NCBI RefSeq assembly: GCF_900110245.1
Contig: NZ_FOCZ01000009.1
Span: forward strand, 248,001 to 312,000
Reading direction: 5' to 3'
DNA length: 64,000 bases
Source of the DNA: Niastella yeongjuensis
Lineage (GTDB): Bacteria; Bacteroidota; Bacteroidia; Chitinophagales; Chitinophagaceae
Below are positions 54,226-61,743 of this stretch, piece after piece. The stretch's first letter is position 1, and each line of letters starts with the position of its first letter. Made by a program: the position numbers and the translations under genes. The notes beneath the pieces are model-generated. The model saw only the letters and a list, made by a program, of their open reading frames with translations, made no database searches and was not told the DNA's origin.

Positions 54226-55140
54226 TTAGCCGGGCAGGACCTCTTTCGTTTCCAAATAAACTGCGTAAGACCTGGGAATAATCTTTCCCCCATATAGATA
54301 CGCGTATTCTTTTGTAAAAGTTGCGCCGAAGTATATAATGACGCTCGAATAGTAAATCCAAAGCAGCAAAACAACCAGACTTCCGGCAGCTCCATAGGTG
54401 GAAGCTGTATGGATATGACTAAGAAAATAACCTATAACTCCCTTACCAACCATAAAGAAGAAGGAAGTAAAGACTGCTCCTTTTATAGCATCATTCCATT
54501 TTACTTTTCCATCGGGCACATATTTGAACATGAATGTAAATAATACGGCCACAACAGCGATAATAGATATCCGGTTAATTGCAAATGCCATAAAAACGCC
54601 GGCGCCTGCAAAAAAGTCGATCAGGTAACTACCCAAAATATCAATCAGCAAGTTGATTACTAGTGACAAAACGAGTATGAAGCCAATGACGCTGAATATA
54701 CCTAAAGATATCACCCTTTTTATAAGGTATTTTTTCCTGTTAAGTTTTGGCATTGGTTTCAACTTCCAAATGTGATTGATAGCGTCCTGCACTTCTGTAA
54801 AAACGGCTGTAATACCAAGCACTATTACAATGATTGCCGCAACCTTTGCCACAAAAGAACCATGCTCCAAAACAACATGCTGAATCATTTGCCGGATCTG
54901 CATTGCTGCAACATCTCCAACCTGTGATCCTATTTCCGAAAATATTCTTCCTTCCATTGCCTGTCTTCCAAAAAAAAATCCGAATAAGGAAATAGTAACA
55001 AATAGTAAAGGCGCCAGCGCGAAGATTGTATAGTAAGAAAGTGAGGCGCTATAGCGAAGGTAATTTTCGGCAATAAAAGTCCTAAGAGTAGTTCTGAAGG
55101 TAACCCATAGCCGGGCAAAAAAGGTTGGGATCCATTTCAT
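54226..55140 (-). CDS. YihY/BrkB-family membrane protein
   Basis: An inner-membrane protein of 304 aa with about six helices, of the YihY/virulence factor BrkB family. Typical segments are YSASLSYYTIFALAPLLFV, WNDAIKGAVFTSFFFMVGK and ASTYGAAGSLVVLLLWIYYSS. The family's biochemical role is uncertain. Its start overlaps the stop of the AI-2E-family permease gene by 4 bp, so the two are translationally coupled. Confidence 0.9.
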   Translation of the reverse strand: MKWIPTFFARLWVTFRTTLRTFIAENYLRYSASLSYYTIFALAPLLFVTISLFGFFFGRQAMEGRIFSEIGSQVGDVAAMQIRQMIQHVVLEHGSFVAKVAAIIVIVLGITAVFTEVQDAINHIWKLKPMPKLNRKKYLIKRVISLGIFSVIGFILVLSLVINLLIDILGSYLIDFFAGAGVFMAFAINRISIIAVVAVLFTFMFKYVPDGKVKWNDAIKGAVFTSFFFMVGKGVIGYFLSHIHTASTYGAAGSLVVLLLWIYYSSVIIYFGATFTKEYAYLYGGKIIPRSYAVYLETKEVLPG

Positions 55141-56237
55141 GAGCTTATTTTTTTCGTCGCCGCATACCCCGGGAAACGCATAGGCTTTTTAGCAGCGCTA
55201 TCATCTCCTAACAGCACCCCCCATTTTTTAAACTGTTCCGTACGGTCGAATATGATTTTCAAAACTGCCAGGATAGGCAGAGCCAGAAACATACCTGATA
55301 CCCCAGTCATGGACCCGGCAATAAAAATGCCTATGATGGAAATGAGCGGATTGAGCTTAACCTGTGAACCTACAATACGTGGCATTAAAATATTATTGTC
55401 AAGGAACTGTACCACTGTAATAGCTCCCAGTACAAACAGGATATCAACAACCCTCTCCGACGAAGCAAGGGTAATCAGTGCACCTAAAATATTACCTAAC
55501 AATGCACCGAGATATGGAATGAGATTCAAGAAAGCAAATATAATTCCTATTAGCAGTGCATGTTTTATTCCGAAAATAGCCAGCATTACCCATAACAGAA
55601 CAGTAATATAACCGAGCTGGATTAATAAGCCTAGGAGGTATTTTTTTCCCATCTTTTCAATTTGCTGCATAACCTGTTCTATATTTCTATGATCTTTTGG
55701 TTCAAAACACATTAATATGAACTTCATAAAAATACTTCTATACATTATTAACAAATAGGTATAAATGGGCAATAATCCAAAGAATAACAAAGTACCTGTA
55801 GCCGAACCAGCCGCGCCGCTTAAAATGCCGGCTGCATAACTGAGAAATTTATTGCTTTGGTCCTTAATAAACTTTAATTGCTCTGTAGGTGAAAAATTGA
55901 ACACCTGGCTAACCCATAAACTCAACGCATTAAGATGTGTAGTTAAATTTTTTTCTATTTGAGGATAATCGTGCAGGAGAAAGCTTGTCTGATTGTAAAA
56001 CAGCCATACAACGAGTGCCACCACAATAATTATTAATAATATCGGAAAAAAAACAGCTAATGCGTCAGGAAACTTTCGCCTTCTGAAGAGGCGGTATACC
56101 GGCAACAGCATAATGCTTATAAAAAAGGACATGAGTAGGGGCATGATAACAATCTTTCCAATTACAAGTATTGCCCCAATTAAAAAAAGTCCCAGCAACT
56201 CAATGGAACGTTTTATGGTAACAGGCATCTCTTTCAT
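55137..56237 (-). CDS. AI-2E-family (PerM-like) permease
   Basis: A membrane protein of 366 aa with about eight helices, of the AI-2E transporter family. Landmarks are GIIFAFLNLIPYLGALLGNILGAL and PLISIIGIFIAGSMTGVSGMF, which hold the conserved glycines and prolines. Members include Na+/H+ antiporter-like and exporter proteins; the name does not prove autoinducer transport. It is the first gene of a two-gene unit with the YihY protein. Confidence 0.9.
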   Translation of the reverse strand: MKEMPVTIKRSIELLGLFLIGAILVIGKIVIMPLLMSFFISIMLLPVYRLFRRRKFPDALAVFFPILLIIIVVALVVWLFYNQTSFLLHDYPQIEKNLTTHLNALSLWVSQVFNFSPTEQLKFIKDQSNKFLSYAAGILSGAAGSATGTLLFFGLLPIYTYLLIMYRSIFMKFILMCFEPKDHRNIEQVMQQIEKMGKKYLLGLLIQLGYITVLLWVMLAIFGIKHALLIGIIFAFLNLIPYLGALLGNILGALITLASSERVVDILFVLGAITVVQFLDNNILMPRIVGSQVKLNPLISIIGIFIAGSMTGVSGMFLALPILAVLKIIFDRTEQFKKWGVLLGDDSAAKKPMRFPGYAATKKISS

Positions 56238-56357
56238 ATGGCATATTCAATATTGATCAATGAAGAGTGAGTATACTTACAATAACTGCATTACGTGGGC
56301 AATTGTTGTAAATAAAATATTTAGACGCTCCATTACAACTTCGCCTCACTTATAAAG

Positions 56358-56422
56358 TGTAAATCATATAATAAATTTCAAAAATAATATAACAATTCAG
56401 CACAGAAAGAATCGCACCTTTA
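56358..56422 (+). promoter_or_regulatory. Repeat promoter D
   Basis: The box is TGTAAAT (one change) at 56358, half-sites ATATAA at +9 and ATATAA at +30, and the -7 element CACCTTTA at 56415-56422, 57 bp after the box start. As at promoter B, the ATG lies only 5 bp past the -7 element. Confidence 0.68.
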
Positions 56423-56426
56423 CATT

Positions 56427-56879
56427 ATGCAAAAACTGTTCTTATTTATCTCTTGTGGCTTGTTGCTTTTTTGCATACCAATATCAGGTCAGCAGCTAAA
56501 GAAAGATTCTCTTTCGTTAGTATCGGAAATATATAGGAATCAATTAAAACTAGGCAAATTACTAAGTCAGCTTGAACAAAAGAGCAATAAAAAGCAAGAT
56601 GCTTCAAAGAAGGCACAATATTCCGCAAATAAAGACTCAACTGCAACAGATGAACTAAGTGATGATCCCGATAATAAGAAACTGGCCAGAAAGGCAAAAA
56701 ATACAGCCCATGATGCCTGGAAAGATTCCATGAATGCAATAACACAATCAGAAACCCTGGACAAATTACATAGCGATATCCAGTCTCTAAAGCATAGAAT
56801 TGAAAATAACCAGGCCAAATTAAATAAAATAAAGCACGAAAGGCCTAACAGCACAACCATCGATAGAATACAGAACTAA
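56427..56879 (+). CDS. Secreted coiled-coil protein, paralogue of the 51538 gene
   Basis: A protein of 150 aa with a signal peptide (LFLFISCGLLLFCIPISGQ) and a lysine-rich helical mature part, homologous along its length to the 51538 product. The same blocks recur: KDSLSLVSEI, QLEQKSNKKQDASKKAQ, DPDNKKLARKAK and a final coiled coil ending NNQAKLNKI. The function is unknown. Repeat promoter D overlaps its start and a terminator follows its stop. Confidence 0.75.
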   Translation: MQKLFLFISCGLLLFCIPISGQQLKKDSLSLVSEIYRNQLKLGKLLSQLEQKSNKKQDASKKAQYSANKDSTATDELSDDPDNKKLARKAKNTAHDAWKDSMNAITQSETLDKLHSDIQSLKHRIENNQAKLNKIKHERPNSTTIDRIQN

Positions 56880-56884
56880 TATAA

Positions 56885-56904
56885 AAAGCCCCTTACGGGG
56901 CTTT
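56885..56904. terminator. Bidirectional terminator
   Basis: The stem aaagcccc / ggggcttt with loop ttac lies between the convergent coiled-coil and RRM genes and has A/T flanks on both sides. Confidence 0.85.
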
Positions 56905-56930
56905 GATCTGCAGTAAAAATCAAAATAATT

Positions 56931-57230
56931 TTAGTATCTGTTTTCATTATAACTTTTTCCACTATTAAAGTCACGAGAAGGTCTGTCTCCTTTAGGCTTT
57001 GCAACAGTTACGCCGATTGTCCTGTTTTCTACTGTAGTGCCATTCAATTCAGCGATTGCTTTTGTTGAAGCGGCTTCATCAGCCATTTCAACAAATCCGA
57101 AACCTCTTGATCTGCCAGTAGCTTTGTCTGTAATAACTTTTGCCGAAGTAACTTCTCCATACGGCGCAAAAATATTTCTCAAGTCATCATCGTGCACGTC
57201 GAAGCTTAAGTTTGCTATATAAATGTTCAT
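56931..57230 (-). CDS. RRM-domain RNA-binding protein
   Basis: A single RNA-recognition motif protein of 99 aa. RNP2 is IYIANLSF (residues 3-10) and RNP1 is RGFGFVEM (about 43-50), so the aromatic RNA-stacking residues are present. A short basic, glycine- and asparagine-rich tail (about 80-99) follows. Such proteins in Bacteroidota, like the cyanobacterial Rbp proteins, are linked to stress and cold responses and bind mRNA. A degenerate relative lies at 63410. Confidence 0.93.
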   Translation of the reverse strand: MNIYIANLSFDVHDDDLRNIFAPYGEVTSAKVITDKATGRSRGFGFVEMADEAASTKAIAELNGTTVENRTIGVTVAKPKGDRPSRDFNSGKSYNENRY

Positions 57231-57407
57231 TTGTAAAAGTTAACTGGTGAATAAATTTCGAGGAAGGCAAGAAGTAAGAAACTAACTATAATGCAGGTAA
57301 ATAAGCAATGTAATTAATGAATACTTATGCGAGGCTCAAATTAACCTACTGAAGGTAGTACTCTTTATTGTATATTCCTAATCATGTACACTTAATGCCT
57401 TACAAAG

Positions 57408-57471
57408 TGTGAATTTTATAATTCATTTCTAAAATCATATAACAATTCAATACAAAAGAATCTCACCTTTA
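57408..57471 (+). promoter_or_regulatory. Repeat promoter E (orphan)
   Basis: The box TGTGAAT is at 57408, half-sites TTATAA at +9 and ATATAA at +30, and the -7 element CACCTTTA at 57464-57471, 56 bp after the box start. Downstream reads TTG CAA AAA TTA TTT GTC TAA, which matches the first codons of the 56427 gene (MQKLF) and then stops, so this looks like a copy of promoter D with a gene remnant. Confidence 0.7.
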
Positions 57472-57474
57472 TAC

Positions 57475-57575
57475 TTGCAAAAATTATTTGTCTAAAACGG
57501 GATAAATAACCTTACCTACCGATACCAGACCCTGTAATTGATAAGGGAAATTAATATTTCCCTTATCAATTTTTA
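57475..57575 (+). ncRNA. Possible small RNA or gene remnant under promoter E (about 100 nt)
   Basis: The predicted transcript from promoter E would begin near 57475 and end at the perfect hairpin at 57536-57571. It contains no ORF beyond five codons that resemble the start of the 56427 paralogue. A functional small RNA and a transcribed vestige of a lost gene copy are equally possible. Confidence 0.4.
57536..57574 (+). terminator. Perfect 16-bp terminator hairpin
   Basis: Arms 57536-57551 and 57556-57571 are fully complementary with a 4-nt loop (taat), followed by TTT. It stands between promoters E and F with no gene attached. Confidence 0.82.
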
Positions 57576-57581
57576 TATAAG

Positions 57582-57646
57582 TGTGAATGTTGTAATTTAT
57601 TTATTTTATGATGTAACAATACCTATTAAAAACAAGTTCACTTTTG
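57582..57646 (+). promoter_or_regulatory. Repeat promoter F
   Basis: The box TGTGAAT is at 57582, half-sites TTGTAA at +9 and ATGTAA at +30, and the -7 element CACTTTTG at 57639-57646, 57 bp after the box start. The leader to the ATG at 57683 is about 30 nt. Confidence 0.7.
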
Positions 57647-57682
57647 TACAATAGTTTATTATTAAAAATTAAAGTAAATATT

Positions 57683-57871
57683 ATGCAAGATAAAACAACA
57701 TCAAGTGGAAACTGGAACGAACAAAAGACCAGGTTAAAAAAAGAGTTTCCTGCACTTACCGATAAGGATCTGTTTTTTGAAATAGGCAGGAAGAATGAAA
57801 TGATGGCAAAACTGCAGGTTAAACTGGGTAAAACTAAAGAGGAGTTGCAACGAATTATTGATGCATCCTAG
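57683..57871 (+). CDS. CsbD-like small stress protein (62 aa)
   Basis: The sequence resembles the CsbD family of general stress proteins: SGNWNEQKTRLKKEFPALTDKDL aligns with the family's W-x2-x-K-G-K-x-K-x-x-W-x-x-LTDDDL pattern, and the second helix continues GRKNEMMAKLQVKLGKTKEEL. It is small, soluble and highly charged. I choose ATG 57683 because the frame further up (to 57644) covers the promoter -7 region. The terminator at 57921 follows. Confidence 0.78.
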   Translation: MQDKTTSSGNWNEQKTRLKKEFPALTDKDLFFEIGRKNEMMAKLQVKLGKTKEELQRIIDAS

Positions 57872-57920
57872 CTAATGACCAAATTACACTTACTCTATCC
57901 ATTTAATTTTATCGAGTGAA

Positions 57921-57948
57921 AAAATCCGGGAACGCTTCCGGATTTTTT
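57921..57948 (+). terminator. Terminator after the CsbD-like gene
   Basis: The stem aaaatccgg / ccggatttt has an 8-nt loop and is followed by T-rich sequence. From here to 58398 (about 450 bp) I see no gene. Confidence 0.85.
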
Positions 57949-58398
57949 ATTTGCTAGTTGGTTTATGGTCAAAGCAAATATCATCCAGGAAAGTTGTTGA
58001 AGGTCTCATTCTACCACGTTACAATTTAAATCGGCTATCAAAAGATACCAAGTTTTCAACAAATCTGCTTTCCGCTTTTTTAAAGATTGAAAATTGATCT
58101 GAGGAAAAAGCAGGAGGTAAAGGAAAGCAAACAATCAATCAATTACAAAGTGCTAATAAACTCAAATGGGTGCTTATTAAAGATACACGCATTTTCCGGC
58201 TATTCGTAATTTAATAGTTGCAATCAAATAAATAGACTACCTTCACTTACTCTTTTGAAGATATTCCCACAGATCCTTTCATTTTGATCCATCCGATTTG
58301 TAAGTAACAATTAATTGTAGTCCTGCTCACTCCAGGTAACATCTTATTGCATTGTGCCAGTTAGTTCTGTCCCATTATTCATTTCTAAAAACAATTGC

Positions 58399-59607
58399 AT
58401 GACAATTTCCCATTCACGCTCAAAAATACTTTTTATTAGTACATTCCCGCCTGTAAAATGTGGCATAGCCAGTTTTACTCAAGACCTTACCGCTTCAATT
58501 GCTCCCGGGCTAAATGAAGACTTTTCAATTTCCATTTGTGCGCTCGATAAAAAAGACACCGGCCACCCATATCCACTCCCGGTTTCAATGGTCATGGATA
58601 GTTATAATCTAACCTCCTGCATTGAAACCGCTAATAAAATTAACAAGGACCCGCACATAGAACTTGTTTGCATAGAACATGAGTTTGGCTTATATGGCGG
58701 AAACCTTGGCGAATTTTTATTGGGATTTCTGGCACTGCTTGAAAAACCATTCATCGTCCGGTTTCACACGGTATTGCCAGCTCCTGGTGAACAAAGATTA
58801 AAACTGGTTCAGAAAATAACATTACTGGCTGATAAGATAATCGTAATGACTTCCAACTCTGCCAGGTTATTGACAGCCGATTATCAGCTGGACCCCCGAA
58901 AGATCATTATCATACCACATGGCACTCCCTCTAATAGTAAGATCGGAGCTAGTGATCTTAAACTTAAATATGATCTTATACATAACCAGGTACTAACCAC
59001 CTTTGGCTTATTAAGCCCTAATAAAGGAATAGAAAAAGGCATACTTGCCATGAAGGAGATCAGTGAAAAAATTCCGCAGGCTATTTACATTGTTCTGGGC
59101 CTTACGCATCCCAATCTGCTGCAACAGGAAGGTGAACAATACCGTAATTACCTGCAACAATTGATCGACGACAATAATCTCCAGAATAATGTACGGCTGG
59201 TGAATGAATATGTAGCGACCCCTATACTAATGGAATACCTGGCATTGACAGACATATACCTATTCACTTCAAAAGACCCTGATCAGGCGGTAAGCGGTAC
59301 GTTTATATATGCCATGAGCGCAGGCTGCCCCATCATTTCCAATTCATTTGCTCTGGCGAAAGAAATGCTGGATGAACATACCGGCATCATCATTGAACCG
59401 GGCCAGGAACATGCATTGGCAGAAAATGCCATCTACCTGCTACAGAATAAGACCGTAAGAATACAAATGGGGCATCATGCCTCTTTAAAAACAAAAGACA
59501 CCGCCTGGAAAAAAGTTGCCGCAAACCACCTGGAACTGTTTGACAAAATTCTACAGAAACCGGTTGTTAAAACCGAGTTGACCGACGTATTAATATCCAG
59601 ATTTTAA
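58399..59607 (+). CDS. GT4 glycosyltransferase (mannosyltransferase-like)
   Basis: A GT-B glycosyltransferase of about 402 aa. The start at ATG 58399 gives SKILFISTFPPVKCGIASFT, the standard first strand and loop; the frame extends to a GTG at 58354, which I reject. TTFGLLSPNKGIEKGILAM and VSGTFIYAMSAGCPIIS are the donor-domain landmarks. No second Glu of the E-x7-E pair is obvious. It is the first of three co-directional genes and is followed after 13 bp by the (alpha/alpha)6 protein. Confidence 0.88.
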   Translation: MTISHSRSKILFISTFPPVKCGIASFTQDLTASIAPGLNEDFSISICALDKKDTGHPYPLPVSMVMDSYNLTSCIETANKINKDPHIELVCIEHEFGLYGGNLGEFLLGFLALLEKPFIVRFHTVLPAPGEQRLKLVQKITLLADKIIVMTSNSARLLTADYQLDPRKIIIIPHGTPSNSKIGASDLKLKYDLIHNQVLTTFGLLSPNKGIEKGILAMKEISEKIPQAIYIVLGLTHPNLLQQEGEQYRNYLQQLIDDNNLQNNVRLVNEYVATPILMEYLALTDIYLFTSKDPDQAVSGTFIYAMSAGCPIISNSFALAKEMLDEHTGIIIEPGQEHALAENAIYLLQNKTVRIQMGHHASLKTKDTAWKKVAANHLELFDKILQKPVVKTELTDVLISRF

Positions 59608-59620
59608 AAAATATATTTAT

Positions 59621-60703
59621 ATGGAAACAGAAGACACAATGCTTTTATCACAACCGGCTTTATTTACAAAAGCACAAATGCCGGCTTTAAACTTCAAGCA
59701 TATCAGTAATTTAACTGATAAAACTGGTATTATTCAGCACGCTGTGTTTTCCATGCCTAACAGAAAAGAAGGCTATTGCATAGATGATAATGCACGCGCT
59801 TTGCTTTTTGCTGTTTGGGCCTGTAAGAACAATAAGAAAGATCAAATTGCTCATGACCTTTTGTTGGTTTACCTGAGTTTTATTCATTACATGCAAAATG
59901 AAGATGGATATTTCCGCAACTTTTTGAGTTATACAATGACAGCTACGGAAGACCGGGGATCAGAGGATTCATTCGGAAGAACCATGATGGCACTTGGGTA
60001 TTTGATCAACGAAGGCCGTTCTCATTTATTGATCAGAACTGCGCAGGGAATATTTATAAAAGCATATCCGCATGCCAGTAAACTTACATCACTGCGCGGC
60101 ATTGCCAATACCATTGTAGGCATCTGCCAGTTTATTAAATACCATTATCCCGATGACAGGAAAAGAGATATGGTAATTCACCTTGCCGATAAAATGGTTG
60201 CCATGTATAAGGATAGCAAAAGCAGCGACTGGCATTGGTTTGAACCCGTTCTTACTTATGATAATGCCATGCTGCCACTTGCTTTGTTAAATGCATTTGA
60301 AGTAACGCAACAGGACGAATACCTGACGATCGCCTTTGAATCTATGGCTTTTCTGGAATCCAGGGTATTTTATAATGATACATTCAGACCCATTGGAAAC
60401 GCAGGATGGCATAAACAGGGCGGCCCAATAGCCCAGTTCGATCAGCAGGGCATCGACGCAATGGCAATGGTACTGTATTACCAACAGGCGTTCAGACTTA
60501 CCGGTGAACAATTGTACCTGGCCCGCATGTATAAATGCTATCAATGGTTCCTGGGAGATAATGATCTGAGGCTTTCGCTGTACGATTTTTCAAACGGAGG
60601 ATGCGCAGACGGCCTGCATACCAAAGGAATCAATTTAAACCAGGGTGCAGAGAGTACACTGGCGTACTGGATCTCGCACCTGTTGGTAGCCTCAACTTTA
60701 TAA
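59621..60703 (+). CDS. (Alpha/alpha)6-barrel glycosidase-like protein
   Basis: A protein of 360 aa made of paired helices, fitting an (alpha/alpha)6 toroid like those of unsaturated glucuronyl hydrolases and related enzymes. Landmarks are EGYCIDDNARALLFA, NEDGYFRNFLSY, EDSFGRTMMALG, WHWFEPVLTYDNAMLPLALL and FDQQGIDAMAMVLYYQ. Acidic residues in YCIDDNAR and WFEP are possible catalytic residues, but none is proven. It sits between two glycosyltransferases and 1 kb from a GH130 gene, so it probably acts in the same oligosaccharide pathway. It is sometimes annotated as a glycosyltransferase, without clear GT motifs. Confidence 0.75.
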   Translation: METEDTMLLSQPALFTKAQMPALNFKHISNLTDKTGIIQHAVFSMPNRKEGYCIDDNARALLFAVWACKNNKKDQIAHDLLLVYLSFIHYMQNEDGYFRNFLSYTMTATEDRGSEDSFGRTMMALGYLINEGRSHLLIRTAQGIFIKAYPHASKLTSLRGIANTIVGICQFIKYHYPDDRKRDMVIHLADKMVAMYKDSKSSDWHWFEPVLTYDNAMLPLALLNAFEVTQQDEYLTIAFESMAFLESRVFYNDTFRPIGNAGWHKQGGPIAQFDQQGIDAMAMVLYYQQAFRLTGEQLYLARMYKCYQWFLGDNDLRLSLYDFSNGGCADGLHTKGINLNQGAESTLAYWISHLLVASTL

Positions 60704-60705
60704 GC

Positions 60706-61725
60706 ATGAAAATAGCGGTACTTGCGCCTATAATCTGGAGAACCCCACCTTTGCATTACGGTCCATGGGAGCAGGTAGCTTCTGTTTTAACAGAAGCATT
60801 GGTAAAAAACGGAATGGATGTTACGTTATTTGCCACTGGGGATTCTGTTACGAAGGCAAAGCTACAGTGGGTATGCCAAACGTCATTGGGTGAGCAGCCC
60901 GCCGATGCAAAAGTTTGGGAATGCCTGCACATCTCCAATCTTATGGAGCAGGCTTCACAATTTGATGTCATACACAATCATTTTGATTTTCTCCCGCTGA
61001 CCTATTCTTCGTTAATCAAATGCCCGGTAATAACCACCATTCATGGTTTTTCTTCTGAAGAAATTCTACCGGTGTATAAAAAATATAATAAACGAACCCA
61101 GTATGTATCAATAAGCCACAACAACCGCCATCCTGAACTTCAGTATCTCGATACCGTTTACAATGGTATTAATGAAGAACAATTTCAGTTTGGCCAGGGT
61201 GATGGAGATTACCTGTTGTATTTTGGAAGGTTTCATCCGCATAAAGGAGCTTATGAAGCTATACAGATCGCCACTCAATCAAATAAAAAGTTAATCCTTT
61301 GCGGACTGGTGCAGGATGAAAATTATTTTAGAGAAAAAATTGTTCCTTACCTCAATGACACATCGATAATATACAAAGGGAATGTAGGACCGGGGTTGCG
61401 CAATGAGCTTTTGGCAAATGCACTGGCGTTATTACACCCCATCAATTTCGAAGAGCCGTTCGGCCTCAGTGTGGCAGAAGCAATGATGTGCGGCACACCG
61501 GTGGTTGCTTTTAACCGGGGTTCCATGCAGGAACTGATCATAGATAAAAAAACAGGGTTTATAGTTCAACATACCGGGGAGGCGGTCGCAGCTTTGAATA
61601 ATATTAAAATGATCAGCAGACAGGCTTGCCGGGAACATGCCATGGCTCAATTCGGTAGTCAGGTAATGGCCAGACATTATATTCAGTTGTATGAACAGGT
61701 GGCCCGGCAACCTGGTAGCCTGTAA
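60706..61725 (+). CDS. GT4 glycosyltransferase (339 aa)
   Basis: A GT4-type transferase beginning MKIAVLAPIIWRTPP at ATG 60706, two bases after the previous stop, so it is translationally coupled. The frame is open further up, but that portion overlaps the previous gene. The donor site is FEEPFGLSVAEAMMCGTPVVAF with the E-x7-E pair, and LLYFGRFHPHKG is the family's inter-domain loop. The substrate is unknown; GDP-mannose is a reasonable guess from the GH130 gene next door. Confidence 0.9.
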   Translation: MKIAVLAPIIWRTPPLHYGPWEQVASVLTEALVKNGMDVTLFATGDSVTKAKLQWVCQTSLGEQPADAKVWECLHISNLMEQASQFDVIHNHFDFLPLTYSSLIKCPVITTIHGFSSEEILPVYKKYNKRTQYVSISHNNRHPELQYLDTVYNGINEEQFQFGQGDGDYLLYFGRFHPHKGAYEAIQIATQSNKKLILCGLVQDENYFREKIVPYLNDTSIIYKGNVGPGLRNELLANALALLHPINFEEPFGLSVAEAMMCGTPVVAFNRGSMQELIIDKKTGFIVQHTGEAVAALNNIKMISRQACREHAMAQFGSQVMARHYIQLYEQVARQPGSL

Positions 61726-61743
61726 CGTCCCTGATCAACTGGT

